Below are positions 32,074-41,123 of a stretch of 64,000 nucleotides of DNA, piece by piece. Below the pieces are notes generated by a model. That model saw nothing but the letters and a program-made list of their open reading frames with translations, was not told the DNA's origin and made no database searches. This stretch comes from Bacillus sp. V2I10 (GTDB lineage: Bacteria > Bacillota > Bacilli > Bacillales > Bacillaceae): NCBI RefSeq assembly GCF_030817055.1, contig NZ_JAUSYV010000001.1:5232001-5296000 (forward strand). The letters are read 5' to 3'. A program made the translations under genes and the position numbers. Position 1 is the first letter of the stretch, and every line of letters begins with the position of its first letter.

Positions 32074-32856
32074 CTAATTTGCGGATAGCTCCCCAACACG
32101 CGGACGGGCAGCACGGTACCATTGAAGGCAGAGAATGAAAATAATCACAATATCTATGACGTCTCCGCCGTAGTACATTAGCATTCCAGAAGCCTCGGCC
32201 TGCTCAAGGGACACTTCATTTGGCGGATAAGCATAAATGAACTTAGACAAAATTCCGTGGCCTCCGAACGCCAGCACCAGCACAATCATACGATAAGCAA
32301 AGCTCGTCCTATGCGGTGCAGGATCAATATAAATCATAGAGACGGTGAACAAATACCCCGCTAAGAAAACATGAAGATGTATAACGATATGGAGAATGGA
32401 ATGCTGATGCATGGCCGGGTATAAATCCGTCGTATAAAGGAGCCAAAGTCCTCCCACATTCAGCAAGGAAGCAGTGAGAGGATCACTTAATATCCGTATT
32501 GGCAAGCTTTTCAGAACACTAGTGAGCCTTCTTGCCTGATTCACCTTCAAGGTTCGCAGGAAGAGAGTCATTGGTGCGGCAAGCACCATGAGAAGCGGCG
32601 CCAGCATGCCGAGGAGCAAATGTCCGAGCATGTGCGCGGTAAAATCCATGTGGGCACGGTTGGCTAAAGGACCGCTCACCGCAGAAAAAGCGCAAAAAAT
32701 CCCAATAAACCAAAAAACGGACCGGGAAACAGGCCATTTTCTTCGGCTGCGGTTAGAGATCGATACAGCCATACCGTACAAAACCAAAGCAGCGACAAAC
32801 GGCAGGGCCAATAGTAATTGAGGTCCGATTCCGATCAAATGATGTGAATGATGCAT
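32074..32856 (-). CDS. ctaG: CtaG family (caa3-type oxidase assembly) membrane protein
   Basis: About 260 residues from the ATG (MHHSHHLIGIG) that directly follows the stop of the gene upstream; the longer frame overlaps that gene. Around seven membrane helices, with DFTAHMLGHLLLGMLAPLLMVLAAP, an LHIVIHLHVFLAGYLF helix rich in His, and FGGHGILSKFIYA. This is the caa3_CtaG family, linked to copper insertion or assembly of cytochrome c oxidase. Oxidase genes are not in this window, unlike the ctaA-G cluster of B. subtilis, so this is probably a second copy. Paired with DUF2243. Confidence 0.85.
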   Translation of the reverse strand: MHHSHHLIGIGPQLLLALPFVAALVLYGMAVSISNRSRRKWPVSRSVFWFIGIFCAFSAVSGPLANRAHMDFTAHMLGHLLLGMLAPLLMVLAAPMTLFLRTLKVNQARRLTSVLKSLPIRILSDPLTASLLNVGGLWLLYTTDLYPAMHQHSILHIVIHLHVFLAGYLFTVSMIYIDPAPHRTSFAYRMIVLVLAFGGHGILSKFIYAYPPNEVSLEQAEASGMLMYYGGDVIDIVIIFILCLQWYRAARPRVGELSAN

Positions 32857-32857
32857 A

Positions 32858-33325
32858 CTAATCAGCTTTCCGCTTTTTTGTCCGGACGATGAAAATGATC
32901 CCGGCAATCAGCATCAACGCTGCGATGATATTCCAGATCCAATCATATATGTACACATGATCCACGTACCGAATCTGATGAAGCCCCATCAGCTTATGCT
33001 GAACTGTGCCGTCATACAATTGAAAAGCCCCGGCCCCAGACAAGACACCGCCCCACCACCTCTTGATCCACAAGGCATTCCGGCGTCTTAGATCCGCAAA
33101 CAGAAATAAACCGCCAATTGTCGCAAGCCAGCTGAACGCATGAAACAGACCATCCGAGACTAATCCGATATCCGTTGTGGATTTATCATAAAAATGATGC
33201 CAGTGCAGCAGCTGATGAAAAATGGTTTCATCAATAAATGCCACAAGACCCAGGCCAAACAAAATGCCTGAAAGCAGATTCCGGGAAGAATATGCCTCCC
33301 TTTGAGCCGATTGTGCAGGATCCAT
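32858..33325 (-). CDS. DUF2243 membrane protein
   Basis: 155 residues from the ATG (MDPAQSAQREAY) nine bases after GGAGG. Four membrane helices with the family's FHQLLHWHHFYD and LYDGTVQHKLMGLHQIRY motifs, rich in His. Often found beside CtaG genes, as here (stop one base before the ctaG ATG), which hints at a role with a copper/haem oxidase or metal handling. No biochemical function is established. Confidence 0.85.
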   Translation of the reverse strand: MDPAQSAQREAYSSRNLLSGILFGLGLVAFIDETIFHQLLHWHHFYDKSTTDIGLVSDGLFHAFSWLATIGGLFLFADLRRRNALWIKRWWGGVLSGAGAFQLYDGTVQHKLMGLHQIRYVDHVYIYDWIWNIIAALMLIAGIIFIVRTKKRKAD

Positions 33326-33573
33326 AACGAGGTGCCTCCATTCCAAATGTTTACTACTAAAATTCCCCATTAAATATCGGACATAAACATCTATATTGAA
33401 ATGGACTGAGATATCATATAAAAGCACAAAACTGAAATCCTCTCTGATGCATGTATCCTTTTATAAAATCAGCCCTCCGCCCTATCTGCAAATGCATCTG
33501 CGGGCCATCCCAGCCTTTCTTTTCGATTGATAGACTGAATAGGCTTCATAAAAATAGTGAAAGGAGGATCTTT

Positions 33574-34095
33574 ATGAAAAAAGCTGGACCCGCCGGATTG
33601 AAATGGCTCAAAATTGCTCACATTCTGCTCATCTCCCTATTCTTTGGCGGAATCATGAGCTCATTAGCGCTGAATTATGGCATGTCACTGGCCGTTTATA
33701 CAGATACGCTTTCAACGTACAAGCACCTTGTTGAAATCAGCGATTTGATTGTTCGGACCGGTGCCATTGGAACGATGCTTCTTGCATTTATTTATGGTTT
33801 TTTTACAAATTGGGGATTTTTCAGGCACCGCTGGCTTACAGTGAAATGGGTTCTTTTCATCCTGCAGACTCTCATTGGAATTTTTATCATCGACAAACTG
33901 ATGATGACAAACATGGTTCTTCTTGAGGCTAAAGGCAGCGCAGCTTTAAGCAATGCCGGTTTCATTCAGAATCATTCCATCAGACAGTACGCCGTCATTC
34001 TTCAGATTGCCATTACCATTTTTATCATGATCATTTCAGTCTGGAAGCCGTGGAAAAAGAAAAAGCATCATAAAAAAGATGCTGTCATCAATTAA
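33574..34095 (+). CDS. DUF2269-like membrane protein
   Basis: 173 residues from the ATG (MKKAGPAGLKWLKIAH) after GGAGGATCTTT; a longer upstream frame is rejected. Four membrane helices: KIAHILLISLFFGGIMSSLALNY, LIVRTGAIGTMLLAFIYGFF, LTVKWVLFILQTLIGIFII and YAVILQIAITIFIMIISVW, with a basic end. Similar in layout to DUF2269 integral membrane proteins. Function unknown. Divergent from the DUF2243-ctaG pair. Confidence 0.65.
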   Translation: MKKAGPAGLKWLKIAHILLISLFFGGIMSSLALNYGMSLAVYTDTLSTYKHLVEISDLIVRTGAIGTMLLAFIYGFFTNWGFFRHRWLTVKWVLFILQTLIGIFIIDKLMMTNMVLLEAKGSAALSNAGFIQNHSIRQYAVILQIAITIFIMIISVWKPWKKKKHHKKDAVIN

Positions 34096-34177
34096 AGACA
34101 GCACCTTCATCAATCAGTTGACCCTCGCCGCCTACACCCTGCAGACAAGTTATCACCATAGCGGTGCAAGTTAACAC

Positions 34178-34705
34178 TTATTCAGGTATGCCTGCTTTAT
34201 TTAATGGGAAAAACCGCAGCTTTACTTCACCAATCATTTCCTTCGCAGAAACCGCGCCTATCTCACGGCTGTCCCTGCTTTGTCTCCGGTTATCTCCCAT
34301 GACAAAGTAGGCGTCTTCAGGAACGATTTCCTGAAAGTCTTCAGTCAGCAGTTCACCCTCAGGGAGTTTCTGCTTGGATGCAGCCAGATAAGGTTCATCG
34401 TATTTCTTTCCGTTAATGTATAAAGTATCCTGATTCATTTCTACCGTATCACCTGGAAGTCCGATGACACGCTTGATGTAATCTTTTCCTGGCTCCGGCG
34501 AGTGAAAGACTACCTTGTCAAAACGCCCGATTTCGCTCGTTTTGGAGATAATCAGCCGGTTTTGATCTTCAAACGTCGGCTGCATGGACTTTCCTTCCAC
34601 CAAGACCGGCGCGAAAAGGAATTCCCTGCAAATAAAAGCAAGAACGACGGCAAGCAGGAGCGATTTCGTCCAGCTCCAAATTTCCTTTTTCATGTTTTCC
34701 TTCAT
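34178..34705 (-). CDS. lepB: Type I signal peptidase
   Basis: 175 residues, one N-terminal membrane anchor (about 11-30). Catalytic Ser40 in GKSMQPT and general-base Lys78 in YIKRVIGLPGD, with the GDNRRQSRDSREIG box near the C-terminus. Cleaves signal peptides of exported proteins on the outer face of the membrane. The Ser/Lys dyad is of the bacterial SipS/T type, not the SipW type. It overlaps the preceding small gene by ATGA. Bacilli have several such enzymes; this is one of the minor, stand-alone ones. Confidence 0.93.
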   Translation of the reverse strand: MKENMKKEIWSWTKSLLLAVVLAFICREFLFAPVLVEGKSMQPTFEDQNRLIISKTSEIGRFDKVVFHSPEPGKDYIKRVIGLPGDTVEMNQDTLYINGKKYDEPYLAASKQKLPEGELLTEDFQEIVPEDAYFVMGDNRRQSRDSREIGAVSAKEMIGEVKLRFFPLNKAGIPE

Positions 34706-34884
34706 TGCTTCCCCTCCATTTCAGCTTGCATTTTTCCGCCCTGAAAAAAAGAAGCCGTCAGCAAAAAGAAAATCCCAAGCCCCGTACCTGCAAGCATGGC
34801 GTAATCAATGATGGAATTCAGCGCCATACCTCCTGCAATAGAGGCTGAAAAGAGACAAAGAAACACAACCGTCCAATTTTTCAT
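34702..34884 (-). CDS. Small two-helix membrane protein
   Basis: 60 residues: two membrane helices (WTVVFLCLFSASIAGGMAL and AMLAGTGLGIFFLLTASFF) and a short polar tail. AAGGCGGG precedes the ATG. It resembles YlaF/DUF5325-type small Bacillus proteins in size and layout, but the match is not certain. Middle gene of a three-gene operon ending with signal peptidase. Confidence 0.65.
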   Translation of the reverse strand: MKNWTVVFLCLFSASIAGGMALNSIIDYAMLAGTGLGIFFLLTASFFQGGKMQAEMEGKQ

Positions 34885-34895
34885 GCGATCCCGCC

Positions 34896-35045
34896 TTACG
34901 ATTTATTTTTTGAAGATCCGAATGCTATTCCAAAAACAATCCCGATTGCAATTCCCATAGCAAGGTTATCAAGGGCAATGCCAATTCCGGCTCCAAGTGC
35001 GATCCCAATGGCCAAACCTGTTCGGTTCTTTTTTTCAGGACTCAT
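34896..35045 (-). CDS. Glycine-zipper small membrane protein, 49 aa
   Basis: ATG nine bases after GGAG. MSPEKKNRTG is followed by LAIGIALGAGIGIALDNLAM and GIAIGIVFGIAFGSSKNKS, a clear glycine zipper with GxxxG-like steps (G at every fourth position). First gene of the operon with the small two-helix protein and signal peptidase (gaps 11 bases and -4). No named function; the glycine pattern suggests self-association in the membrane. Confidence 0.65.
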   Translation of the reverse strand: MSPEKKNRTGLAIGIALGAGIGIALDNLAMGIAIGIVFGIAFGSSKNKS

Positions 35046-35251
35046 TTTCATCCGCTCCTTTATATTACTATTTACGAAAGATCACAGCGGAAAGTTTCAA
35101 AATGTTATTGAAGCTATTTTTATCATGCCATAAATAAGGAGCGATGTCCCTTATGAAACATGCGGCGGCTGCCCTCAGACCATCTATGGAGGGCATGAAT
35201 GAAAGAAGGCGGCACCTCATATAAGGGCCGCCTCTCCAGTTTTCTAATAAT

Positions 35252-35690
35252 TTATTTATATGAATCTGAAAGTGCCCTAACTTCAGTGTTCGAAAGTGAT
35301 CTTTTCCATATTTTAAGATCATCGATCGTTACAGTCGCTCCGCCATACCCTTTATTGCCGTCTGCGCCAATTATGATATTAAAGGCGGTATCTAAGCTGT
35401 TTTCCCCTAGCTTAGAGAGATCCAGAGCAGCTTTTTCGGACACCGTCAACATACACTTTTCCAGCATGATTCGTCCTGTCTGCAGTGATTGTGAACAAAT
35501 GCCACTCGTTTCCAACCGAAGTTGCCCGAATATCAGATCTGTTTATGCCGTCACTTACATTAAGTGTCATGCTGTTTGTAACGGCTGGTCCAATATACCA
35601 TCCTTGATTTCCGCCGCTGCTCAGTTTTTATTTGAGAGGACGGTTTGATCACCTGCAAGGCTTCCTGTATGCCAAAATGATACCCTCCTT
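35252..35690 (-). pseudogene. LamG/concanavalin-like domain pseudogene
   Basis: Reading across frames gives one LamG domain: FWHTGSLAGDQTVLSNKN, then (after a frameshift near 35630) SSGGNQGWYIGPAVTNSMTL, then, after a second shift near 35445, ENSLDTAFNIIIGADGNKGY and DDLKIWKRSLSNTEVRALSD before the stop at 35252. At least two frameshifts and a lost front end; no ribosome site. Remnant of a secreted carbohydrate-binding protein. Confidence 0.6.
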
Positions 35691-36072
35691 TTATACCATA
35701 TAAAAACACACAAAAAATATTGTTTTAGTTTTATTTATGTGTGTTTAATTGCATTTTAAGAATACTATATTAATTCAATAAGCAATTTTTATTAATTTTA
35801 TGTAAATAAATCCTAACATGATTAACATTCAAAGATTATTAACCCTTTCAACTGAATGCGTATTTTTTGATTCTATTACCTTCAATCAGTCAGATTGCTA
35901 TTTTGCTATATGCGGATAAAACACAGATTTAGAAGAATCTCTCTATTGAAAACTGATAAATAACAACAATAAGAGCACGATCATCATATAGACCATGCTT
36001 ACTTGTTTCTTCAGGATTTGATTGTACTTTATACTTTTGCTCTCATACCTTCTTAAAAAATATTCCTTTTAA
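35691..36072. other. AT-rich intergenic region
   Basis: No gene seen; repeated short TGTGTG / AATATT words but no clear structure. Confidence 0.35.
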
Positions 36073-36105
36073 ATAAAAACTCCCTCTGCAGGCATGCAGA
36101 GGGAG
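36073..36105 (-). terminator. Terminator of the amino-sugar acid operon
   Basis: Eleven-base perfect stem CTCCCTCTGCA / TGCAGAGGGAG, then TTTTTATTT on the minus strand, nine bases after the gntP stop. Confidence 0.9.
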
Positions 36106-36113
36106 CATTGGTT

Positions 36114-37439
36114 TTATACGAACAGATCAAACAGCAATACCGTTCCAAAAGCGATAAATGACAGCAATGTTTCTAATACAGTCCATGTTTTAAAGGTTTC
36201 TTTTACAGTTAACCCCAGGTATTCTTTTACCAGCCAGAAACCGGCATCGTTTACATGGGAGAACATAAGCGAACCTGCTCCAGTCGCAATGACCAATAAT
36301 TCCAAGTTCACACCGGACATGTGCTCAATAATTGGTGAAACGATGCCGGCAGCGGTTGTTAATGCAACCGTTGCAGAACCTGTCGCAATTCGAATTAATC
36401 CTGCTACCATAAATGCTAAAACAATGGGAGATAAGGATGCCTGCTCAGACATTTGAGCAATTGAAGTGCCTACACCGCTATCAATAAGAATTTGCTTAAA
36501 CCCGCCTCCTGCACCGATGATCAGAATGATTGAACCAACCGGAAGCAGGCATTCGTCCGTTAACTTCTTCAATAAGTTTTTATCGAAACCTTGGCGAAAT
36601 CCAAGGAAGTAGTAGGCTGCAAAACAAGCAATTAGAAGGGCCATTACTGGACTGCCGATGAATAGGCAGAATTTCACGGCGCCATCAGGCAGTGCCATAT
36701 AAGGCGCAACAACCGACAGAATCATTAAGATTACAGGTAATAAGATGATAACGAATGAAATTCCTGTACCCGGTAATTTTTTTGATGCCGTATTAATACG
36801 GATCAGCTCCGGCTCTCCTTCAGGAATCACGCGTTTGTGCACCCATTTCGCAAATAATGGTCCTGCAATGATGGCTGCAGGCAGCGCTATAACAAGAGAA
36901 TAAATCAGGACTTTTCCCATATCCGCATCATAGATGCCGATTGCGGTCATTGCCCCCGGATGCGGCGGAACAAGACCATGTACAATGGATAATCCTGCAA
37001 TAACAGGCAGTGCGATTAATAAAATGTTTTGTTTCGTAGTTTTATAAATTGAAATGACCAGAGGCAATAAGATCACAATTCCCACTTCAAAAAATACCGG
37101 GATTCCAATAATAAAGCCTGAGAAAAGCATTGCCCACGGCAATCTCTTTACACCAAAGAACCGAATGAAAAAATCTGCTACTTGCATTCCGGCACCTGAA
37201 TCTGACATCAGCTTTCCTAGAATTGTGCCTAGCGCCAAAATCCCAACTAGGTGACCTAAAACGCTTCCAACACCAGTTTCATAAGCTCCAATGATTTTAT
37301 CCATTGATAATCCAGACATAATGGCCAAGAACAAGCTTGCAACCGTTAAACTAATAAACGCATGCCATTTCCACCATGCTACTCCTAAAATAACAATCAC
37401 AATAGATAAAAAAGTAACCATTAATAGATACATTTCCAT
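36114..37439 (-). CDS. Gluconate:H+ symporter family permease (GntP)
   Basis: 441 residues, about twelve membrane helices, GntP family (GVGSVLGHLVGILALGTILGKLMSDSGAG; VHGLVPPHPGAMTAIGI; IRIATGSATVALTTAAGI; SHVNDAGFWLVKEYLGL). It should import a sugar acid by proton symport. As the last gene of the operon containing a deacetylase, a DgaE-like lyase and a KDG-type kinase, the substrate is more likely an amino-sugar acid or its N-acetyl form than gluconate (inference). No PTS is present, unlike the Salmonella dga system. Confidence 0.88.
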   Translation of the reverse strand: MEMYLLMVTFLSIVIVILGVAWWKWHAFISLTVASLFLAIMSGLSMDKIIGAYETGVGSVLGHLVGILALGTILGKLMSDSGAGMQVADFFIRFFGVKRLPWAMLFSGFIIGIPVFFEVGIVILLPLVISIYKTTKQNILLIALPVIAGLSIVHGLVPPHPGAMTAIGIYDADMGKVLIYSLVIALPAAIIAGPLFAKWVHKRVIPEGEPELIRINTASKKLPGTGISFVIILLPVILMILSVVAPYMALPDGAVKFCLFIGSPVMALLIACFAAYYFLGFRQGFDKNLLKKLTDECLLPVGSIILIIGAGGGFKQILIDSGVGTSIAQMSEQASLSPIVLAFMVAGLIRIATGSATVALTTAAGIVSPIIEHMSGVNLELLVIATGAGSLMFSHVNDAGFWLVKEYLGLTVKETFKTWTVLETLLSFIAFGTVLLFDLFV

Positions 37440-37522
37440 ATTAAATTCCCCCTCCCCTATACAGAAAACGCTTTCAAAAGCCCGTCAGGAAAAGGTGCTG
37501 CATCCCTTTTTTCCCGCGTTTC

Positions 37523-38251
37523 CTATCTATCAAAATTAACTATATAATGCTGCATGTCCGTGTTATAGTAACCTTCACTGTATTCGATCACATCGCCCAT
37601 TTCATCATAGGAATAACGCGACCTCTTTAATAAAGATGTTTTCTCTTTCACACGCAATATTTCCGCCACAGACGAAGGTGCAATGGCAACAGCAAACCCA
37701 TCCCGAAACTTTTCTAAAGAAATATCTTGTTCTTCAATCAAATCATATAAGGATTGCACGCTTAAATCTGATGGATCAGTCCCTTTTATACACCTTTTAT
37801 CTAAATAATGCGTGAAATGAATATAGGGTACCCCATCAAGACGATAAAGCCGTTCGATTCTAAAACAATGCTCCCCGAATAATCGATATGGTTCTGATCC
37901 CTCTTGATTGCTTATAATTTCAGCTTGAAGCAATTGTTTTTGAATTTTATGCCCTTCTTCTACTAATACCTCCGTAAAACGTTTCCCTTTGGAAAGCTTT
38001 GACGCAGAAGTATTTCGGATAACCTTCGTGCCTTTGCCGCTCTTCTTTTCAAGATATCCTTCTAGAACAAGCTCATTTATCGCATTGCGGACAGTAATTT
38101 TGCTGACCGCGAATTCATTTTCCAATTGCGGTTCTGAAGGGATATTTGCTTCAAGAGGATACACACCATGCAAAATCCGATCTTTTAAGATTTTCTTTAT
38201 TTGTAAATATAAGGGTCCTTTTTTTCGAGATACGTTCACTGTTACATCCAC
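37523..38251 (-). CDS. GntR family regulator with UTRA ligand domain
   Basis: 242 residues from GTG, which shares one base with the kinase stop (TAGTG). Winged helix at about 12-75 (LKDRILHGVYPLEANIPSEPQLENEFAVSKITVRNAINELVLEGYLEKKSGKGTKVI) and a UTRA domain for a sugar-type ligand (FRIERLYRLDGVPYIHFTHYLDKR...LLKRSRYSYDEMGDVIEYSEGYYN). Expected to repress this operon, probably through the two direct repeats at 42302-42351. Confidence 0.88.
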   Translation of the reverse strand: MDVTVNVSRKKGPLYLQIKKILKDRILHGVYPLEANIPSEPQLENEFAVSKITVRNAINELVLEGYLEKKSGKGTKVIRNTSASKLSKGKRFTEVLVEEGHKIQKQLLQAEIISNQEGSEPYRLFGEHCFRIERLYRLDGVPYIHFTHYLDKRCIKGTDPSDLSVQSLYDLIEEQDISLEKFRDGFAVAIAPSSVAEILRVKEKTSLLKRSRYSYDEMGDVIEYSEGYYNTDMQHYIVNFDR

Positions 38252-39267
38252 TACCTTTCTACATCGCCCACTGATTCCGTCATCGCGCGGAGGATATCAC
38301 TCTCAGGTGACATCGGGGTATCGCCGGCAACCGTATGCGCAAGCATTGCTGCTGCTGCCGCAAACGCGACCGTTTTTTCCGGTGAAAACCCTTCTGCCTC
38401 ACCATGTACGATACCGCTCGTATAGGCATCTCCAGCACCTATTCTATCATAGACGGAAAACGTGAGTTCTTTTGAAAAGGTGAATGCTTGATTCTTAAAC
38501 ATAAAGCCCTGCAAGGAATGAGTATTGTCGCCATTGATTGAACGATGCGTACCCGCTATGACGGAGATATTGTACTTTTTTGCAACCGCTGGAATCAGAT
38601 CCATAAGCTGTTCAGTCCGTTCTTCCTTCTCTGTTTCCATACCAAGAACCAACATCGCATCTTTTTCATTCATCATGACAAGATCTGACAGATGCAGCAT
38701 TTCTTCATATTCCGGCTTCGCTTTTTCATACCCGTCATTCCCCCAAAGAGACGGGCGGTAGTTGCAATCGAAGACAACTGTGCCGCCATTTTCTTTGACC
38801 GCTGCTGCGAACGTTTTCATATGAAGGCGGACCAAATCATTCATCGCAAGTGTTATACCGCAAAAATGAACAATATCGATTTTTCTGGCTATCTCCTCAA
38901 ACTCATACGTTCCTTCAGGGGCTGTATTGAAGCTGCTTTCCTGACGATTTGAATAGGTTACGCGGCTCGGCCGCGCTCCGAATCCATTTTCTAAAAAGTA
39001 CATGCCAACATATTTCCCATCCCGGACAATGAATGATTGAGCAACTCCCAGTTTTCGAAGGTACGAAAGGGCAGCTTCACCAATTGTATTATCCGGCAAT
39101 GCGGATACAAGATACCCAGTATGCCCAAAACGTGCAAGCGCTGATGCGACATTCACGCCTGTCCCTGAGAAGGAATAGTTTAATGTGCCGGCTTGTGACA
39201 AGAGTTCATATCCCGGTACTTGCAAGCGCATCATGATCTCACCAAAAGCCGCAATTTTTTTAGCCAT
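38251..39267 (-). CDS. PfkB-family sugar-acid kinase (2-keto-3-deoxygluconate kinase-like)
   Basis: 338 residues. Ribokinase fold with N-terminal GEIMMRLQVPGYELLSQAGTLNYSFSGTGVNVASALARFGH and the catalytic DRIGAGDAYTSGIVHG near residue 285. It should phosphorylate the 2-keto-3-deoxy sugar acid made by the DgaE-like lyase, giving the substrate of the adjacent aldolase. Its start overlaps the aldolase gene by eight bases. Confidence 0.85.
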   Translation of the reverse strand: MAKKIAAFGEIMMRLQVPGYELLSQAGTLNYSFSGTGVNVASALARFGHTGYLVSALPDNTIGEAALSYLRKLGVAQSFIVRDGKYVGMYFLENGFGARPSRVTYSNRQESSFNTAPEGTYEFEEIARKIDIVHFCGITLAMNDLVRLHMKTFAAAVKENGGTVVFDCNYRPSLWGNDGYEKAKPEYEEMLHLSDLVMMNEKDAMLVLGMETEKEERTEQLMDLIPAVAKKYNISVIAGTHRSINGDNTHSLQGFMFKNQAFTFSKELTFSVYDRIGAGDAYTSGIVHGEAEGFSPEKTVAFAAAAAMLAHTVAGDTPMSPESDILRAMTESVGDVER

Positions 39268-40015
39268 TTTGATCAGCCAAGTTCTTCATCGTTTCAAGTA
39301 ATTCCCGCACATCGCTGACATTTGTTTTTCCGGTTTCTTTATCAATGATCGATGAATACACATGAGGAATAACTTGCGGTACGTTCGCTTCCAGGGCAAT
39401 GCGCAAGATGGCTTCAAAATTCTCTTTGTCGATTCCGCCAGTCGGCTCAAGCGCAAATCCTTCTTCGCCGCATGCTTCTGCAACAGCACGGAACTCGTCT
39501 TCACGGCTTAATCCTTGCATTGGGAAGTATTTCAATGCATTGCCTCCCATATCGCGCACAAGGGCAATAGCCGTTTTTACCGGCACAATCGCATGCTCGT
39601 CCTGTGCAGCGCTAACTGGTCCTGTTGAGATATTCACATAACCTGGGCGTCCTGTCGGAGATACCAGGCTGTTGATCCAGCTGTCTTTCTCCCCAAGGTT
39701 GGCACGTGTTGCTCCTACAGAAGGGAAAACTTGGTTAATATGACTGCCAGGGTAGTGTTTCGCAATCTCCGCCACTACAGCAGCCTGGCGATTGTCACCT
39801 GCACCCAGTCCAATCGATACGGCCTCCTCAATTGCTTTTCCGTATTCTTTCATCGCCTCAACCGCTTCTTCAGCTGTTGGATAATCTTTTGAAAGAACAC
39901 CGACTAAAACATGCCCTTCTGCCGCTTCAAATACTTCTTTTGCATTTTCTATGCTGCTGGCCAGAACATTTAATGCAACACGATCTTTGTAAAACCGTTT
40001 TGTTATAGTTGACAT
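39260..40015 (-). CDS. dgaF: DgaF-type KDPG aldolase family protein
   Basis: 251 residues with the DgaF/KDGP-aldolase family sequence: RVALNVLASSIENAKEVFEAAEGHVLVGVLS, HINQVFPSVGATRANLG, SPTGRPGYVNISTGP, GGNALKYFPMQGL (Lys is the likely Schiff-base residue) and ALEPTGGIDKENF. TIM barrel, unlike the classic short KDPG aldolase (a separate one is at 59403). It splits a phosphorylated keto-deoxy sugar acid to pyruvate and glyceraldehyde-3-phosphate. One base separates it from dgaE. Confidence 0.82.
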   Translation of the reverse strand: MSTITKRFYKDRVALNVLASSIENAKEVFEAAEGHVLVGVLSKDYPTAEEAVEAMKEYGKAIEEAVSIGLGAGDNRQAAVVAEIAKHYPGSHINQVFPSVGATRANLGEKDSWINSLVSPTGRPGYVNISTGPVSAAQDEHAIVPVKTAIALVRDMGGNALKYFPMQGLSREDEFRAVAEACGEEGFALEPTGGIDKENFEAILRIALEANVPQVIPHVYSSIIDKETGKTNVSDVRELLETMKNLADQNG

Positions 40016-40016
40016 T

Positions 40017-41123
40017 TTATTTTCCCCCTTCTGCTAATTCGCGTATTTTTGCTTCAATGACATGGATATCATCGCCTTGCAGCGGACGCGGATCGATATC
40101 GAAATAGCCTTGTCTCACACCATAATCACGTGTGTAGATGGCAATGTCCCCTTCACGCAGTCCCGCTGCGACATCTTTTGCAGTAGTATTTAACTTCTCT
40201 GGATCTATTTGAATGCGTGCTCGGAAAATGGCCCGGCCCGCTTCATCCTGTACAATCGTTACATTGACTCCTTGAATCTCCTTCAACGGCATTAACACTT
40301 GCAAGGCATCTTTTTCTTGTTCGCTTTTATCTTCCTTTACGCCGTACTCATCAAGTGCCTGAAGGAGGCCAAACGTCGTTTCTTTGCCGACTTTCATGCT
40401 TCTTCCAATACAATGAAGCTGCACTTTCAGCCATTCAATGTAGGTTCTCTTCCCGCCAACGATTCCGGAAGTCGGTCCTTCAATCGCCTTTGAACCGCTG
40501 TAAATCGCAAGATCCGAGTATTTCACATATTTCTGAAGATCTTCTTCCGCAGCAGCATCCACAATAAGCGGTACGCCGTTTTGCTTGGCAACCTCCCATG
40601 CTTCCTCAACAGAAATCATGTTTTTTTGAACAGCATGATGCGATTTGACATAAAGAATGGCTGCTGTGTTTTCTGAAATGGCCTCTTCAACATGTTCTGC
40701 CTTCCCTTCATTGGCATAGCCAACTTCAACGAGCTTTCCTCCGCCTAAATAGATCATCGTTTCAACCGGTGCTCCGTATTGGACATTGTGGCCCTTCAGC
40801 ATGATGATTTCATTTTGAGGAATGAGTTCTTGATGAAGGCGCTCGCTCTTCCGGCGATTCCCTTTTGTTACCAGCGCCGCAACCGAAAGCGCAATCCCGC
40901 TTGATGCAGAGTTTACGATAACGGCTGCCTCTGAACCAAGGATATCCGCTGCATAATCACCGGCTTTATCCACTAAATCTGCGATCTCTACATACCTTTG
41001 ACCGCCTTGTTTCATCGCATCCATCACGGTATCCGCCGGAGCTGATACTCCCAGGATACTCATTCGGCCGCTTGCATTAATCACTCGCTTCAGTCCATAT
41101 TTAGCATTTAATGAATTCGCCAT
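40017..41123 (-). CDS. dgaE: DgaE-type PLP-dependent amino-sugar acid ammonia-lyase
   Basis: 368 residues of the SelA-like fold-type I PLP family. Start KYGLKRVINASGRMSILG, AAVIVNSASSGIALSVAAL, VPLIVDAAAEEDL (Asp that holds the pyridine) and PLP Lys in AIYSGSKAIEGPTSGIVGG. DgaE converts D-glucosaminate-6-phosphate to keto-deoxy-phosphogluconate with loss of ammonia. In this operon the kinase and transporter type suggest a related, perhaps unphosphorylated, substrate. Its start overlaps the deacetylase gene by 23 bases. Confidence 0.82.
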   Translation of the reverse strand: MANSLNAKYGLKRVINASGRMSILGVSAPADTVMDAMKQGGQRYVEIADLVDKAGDYAADILGSEAAVIVNSASSGIALSVAALVTKGNRRKSERLHQELIPQNEIIMLKGHNVQYGAPVETMIYLGGGKLVEVGYANEGKAEHVEEAISENTAAILYVKSHHAVQKNMISVEEAWEVAKQNGVPLIVDAAAEEDLQKYVKYSDLAIYSGSKAIEGPTSGIVGGKRTYIEWLKVQLHCIGRSMKVGKETTFGLLQALDEYGVKEDKSEQEKDALQVLMPLKEIQGVNVTIVQDEAGRAIFRARIQIDPEKLNTTAKDVAAGLREGDIAIYTRDYGVRQGYFDIDPRPLQGDDIHVIEAKIRELAEGGK

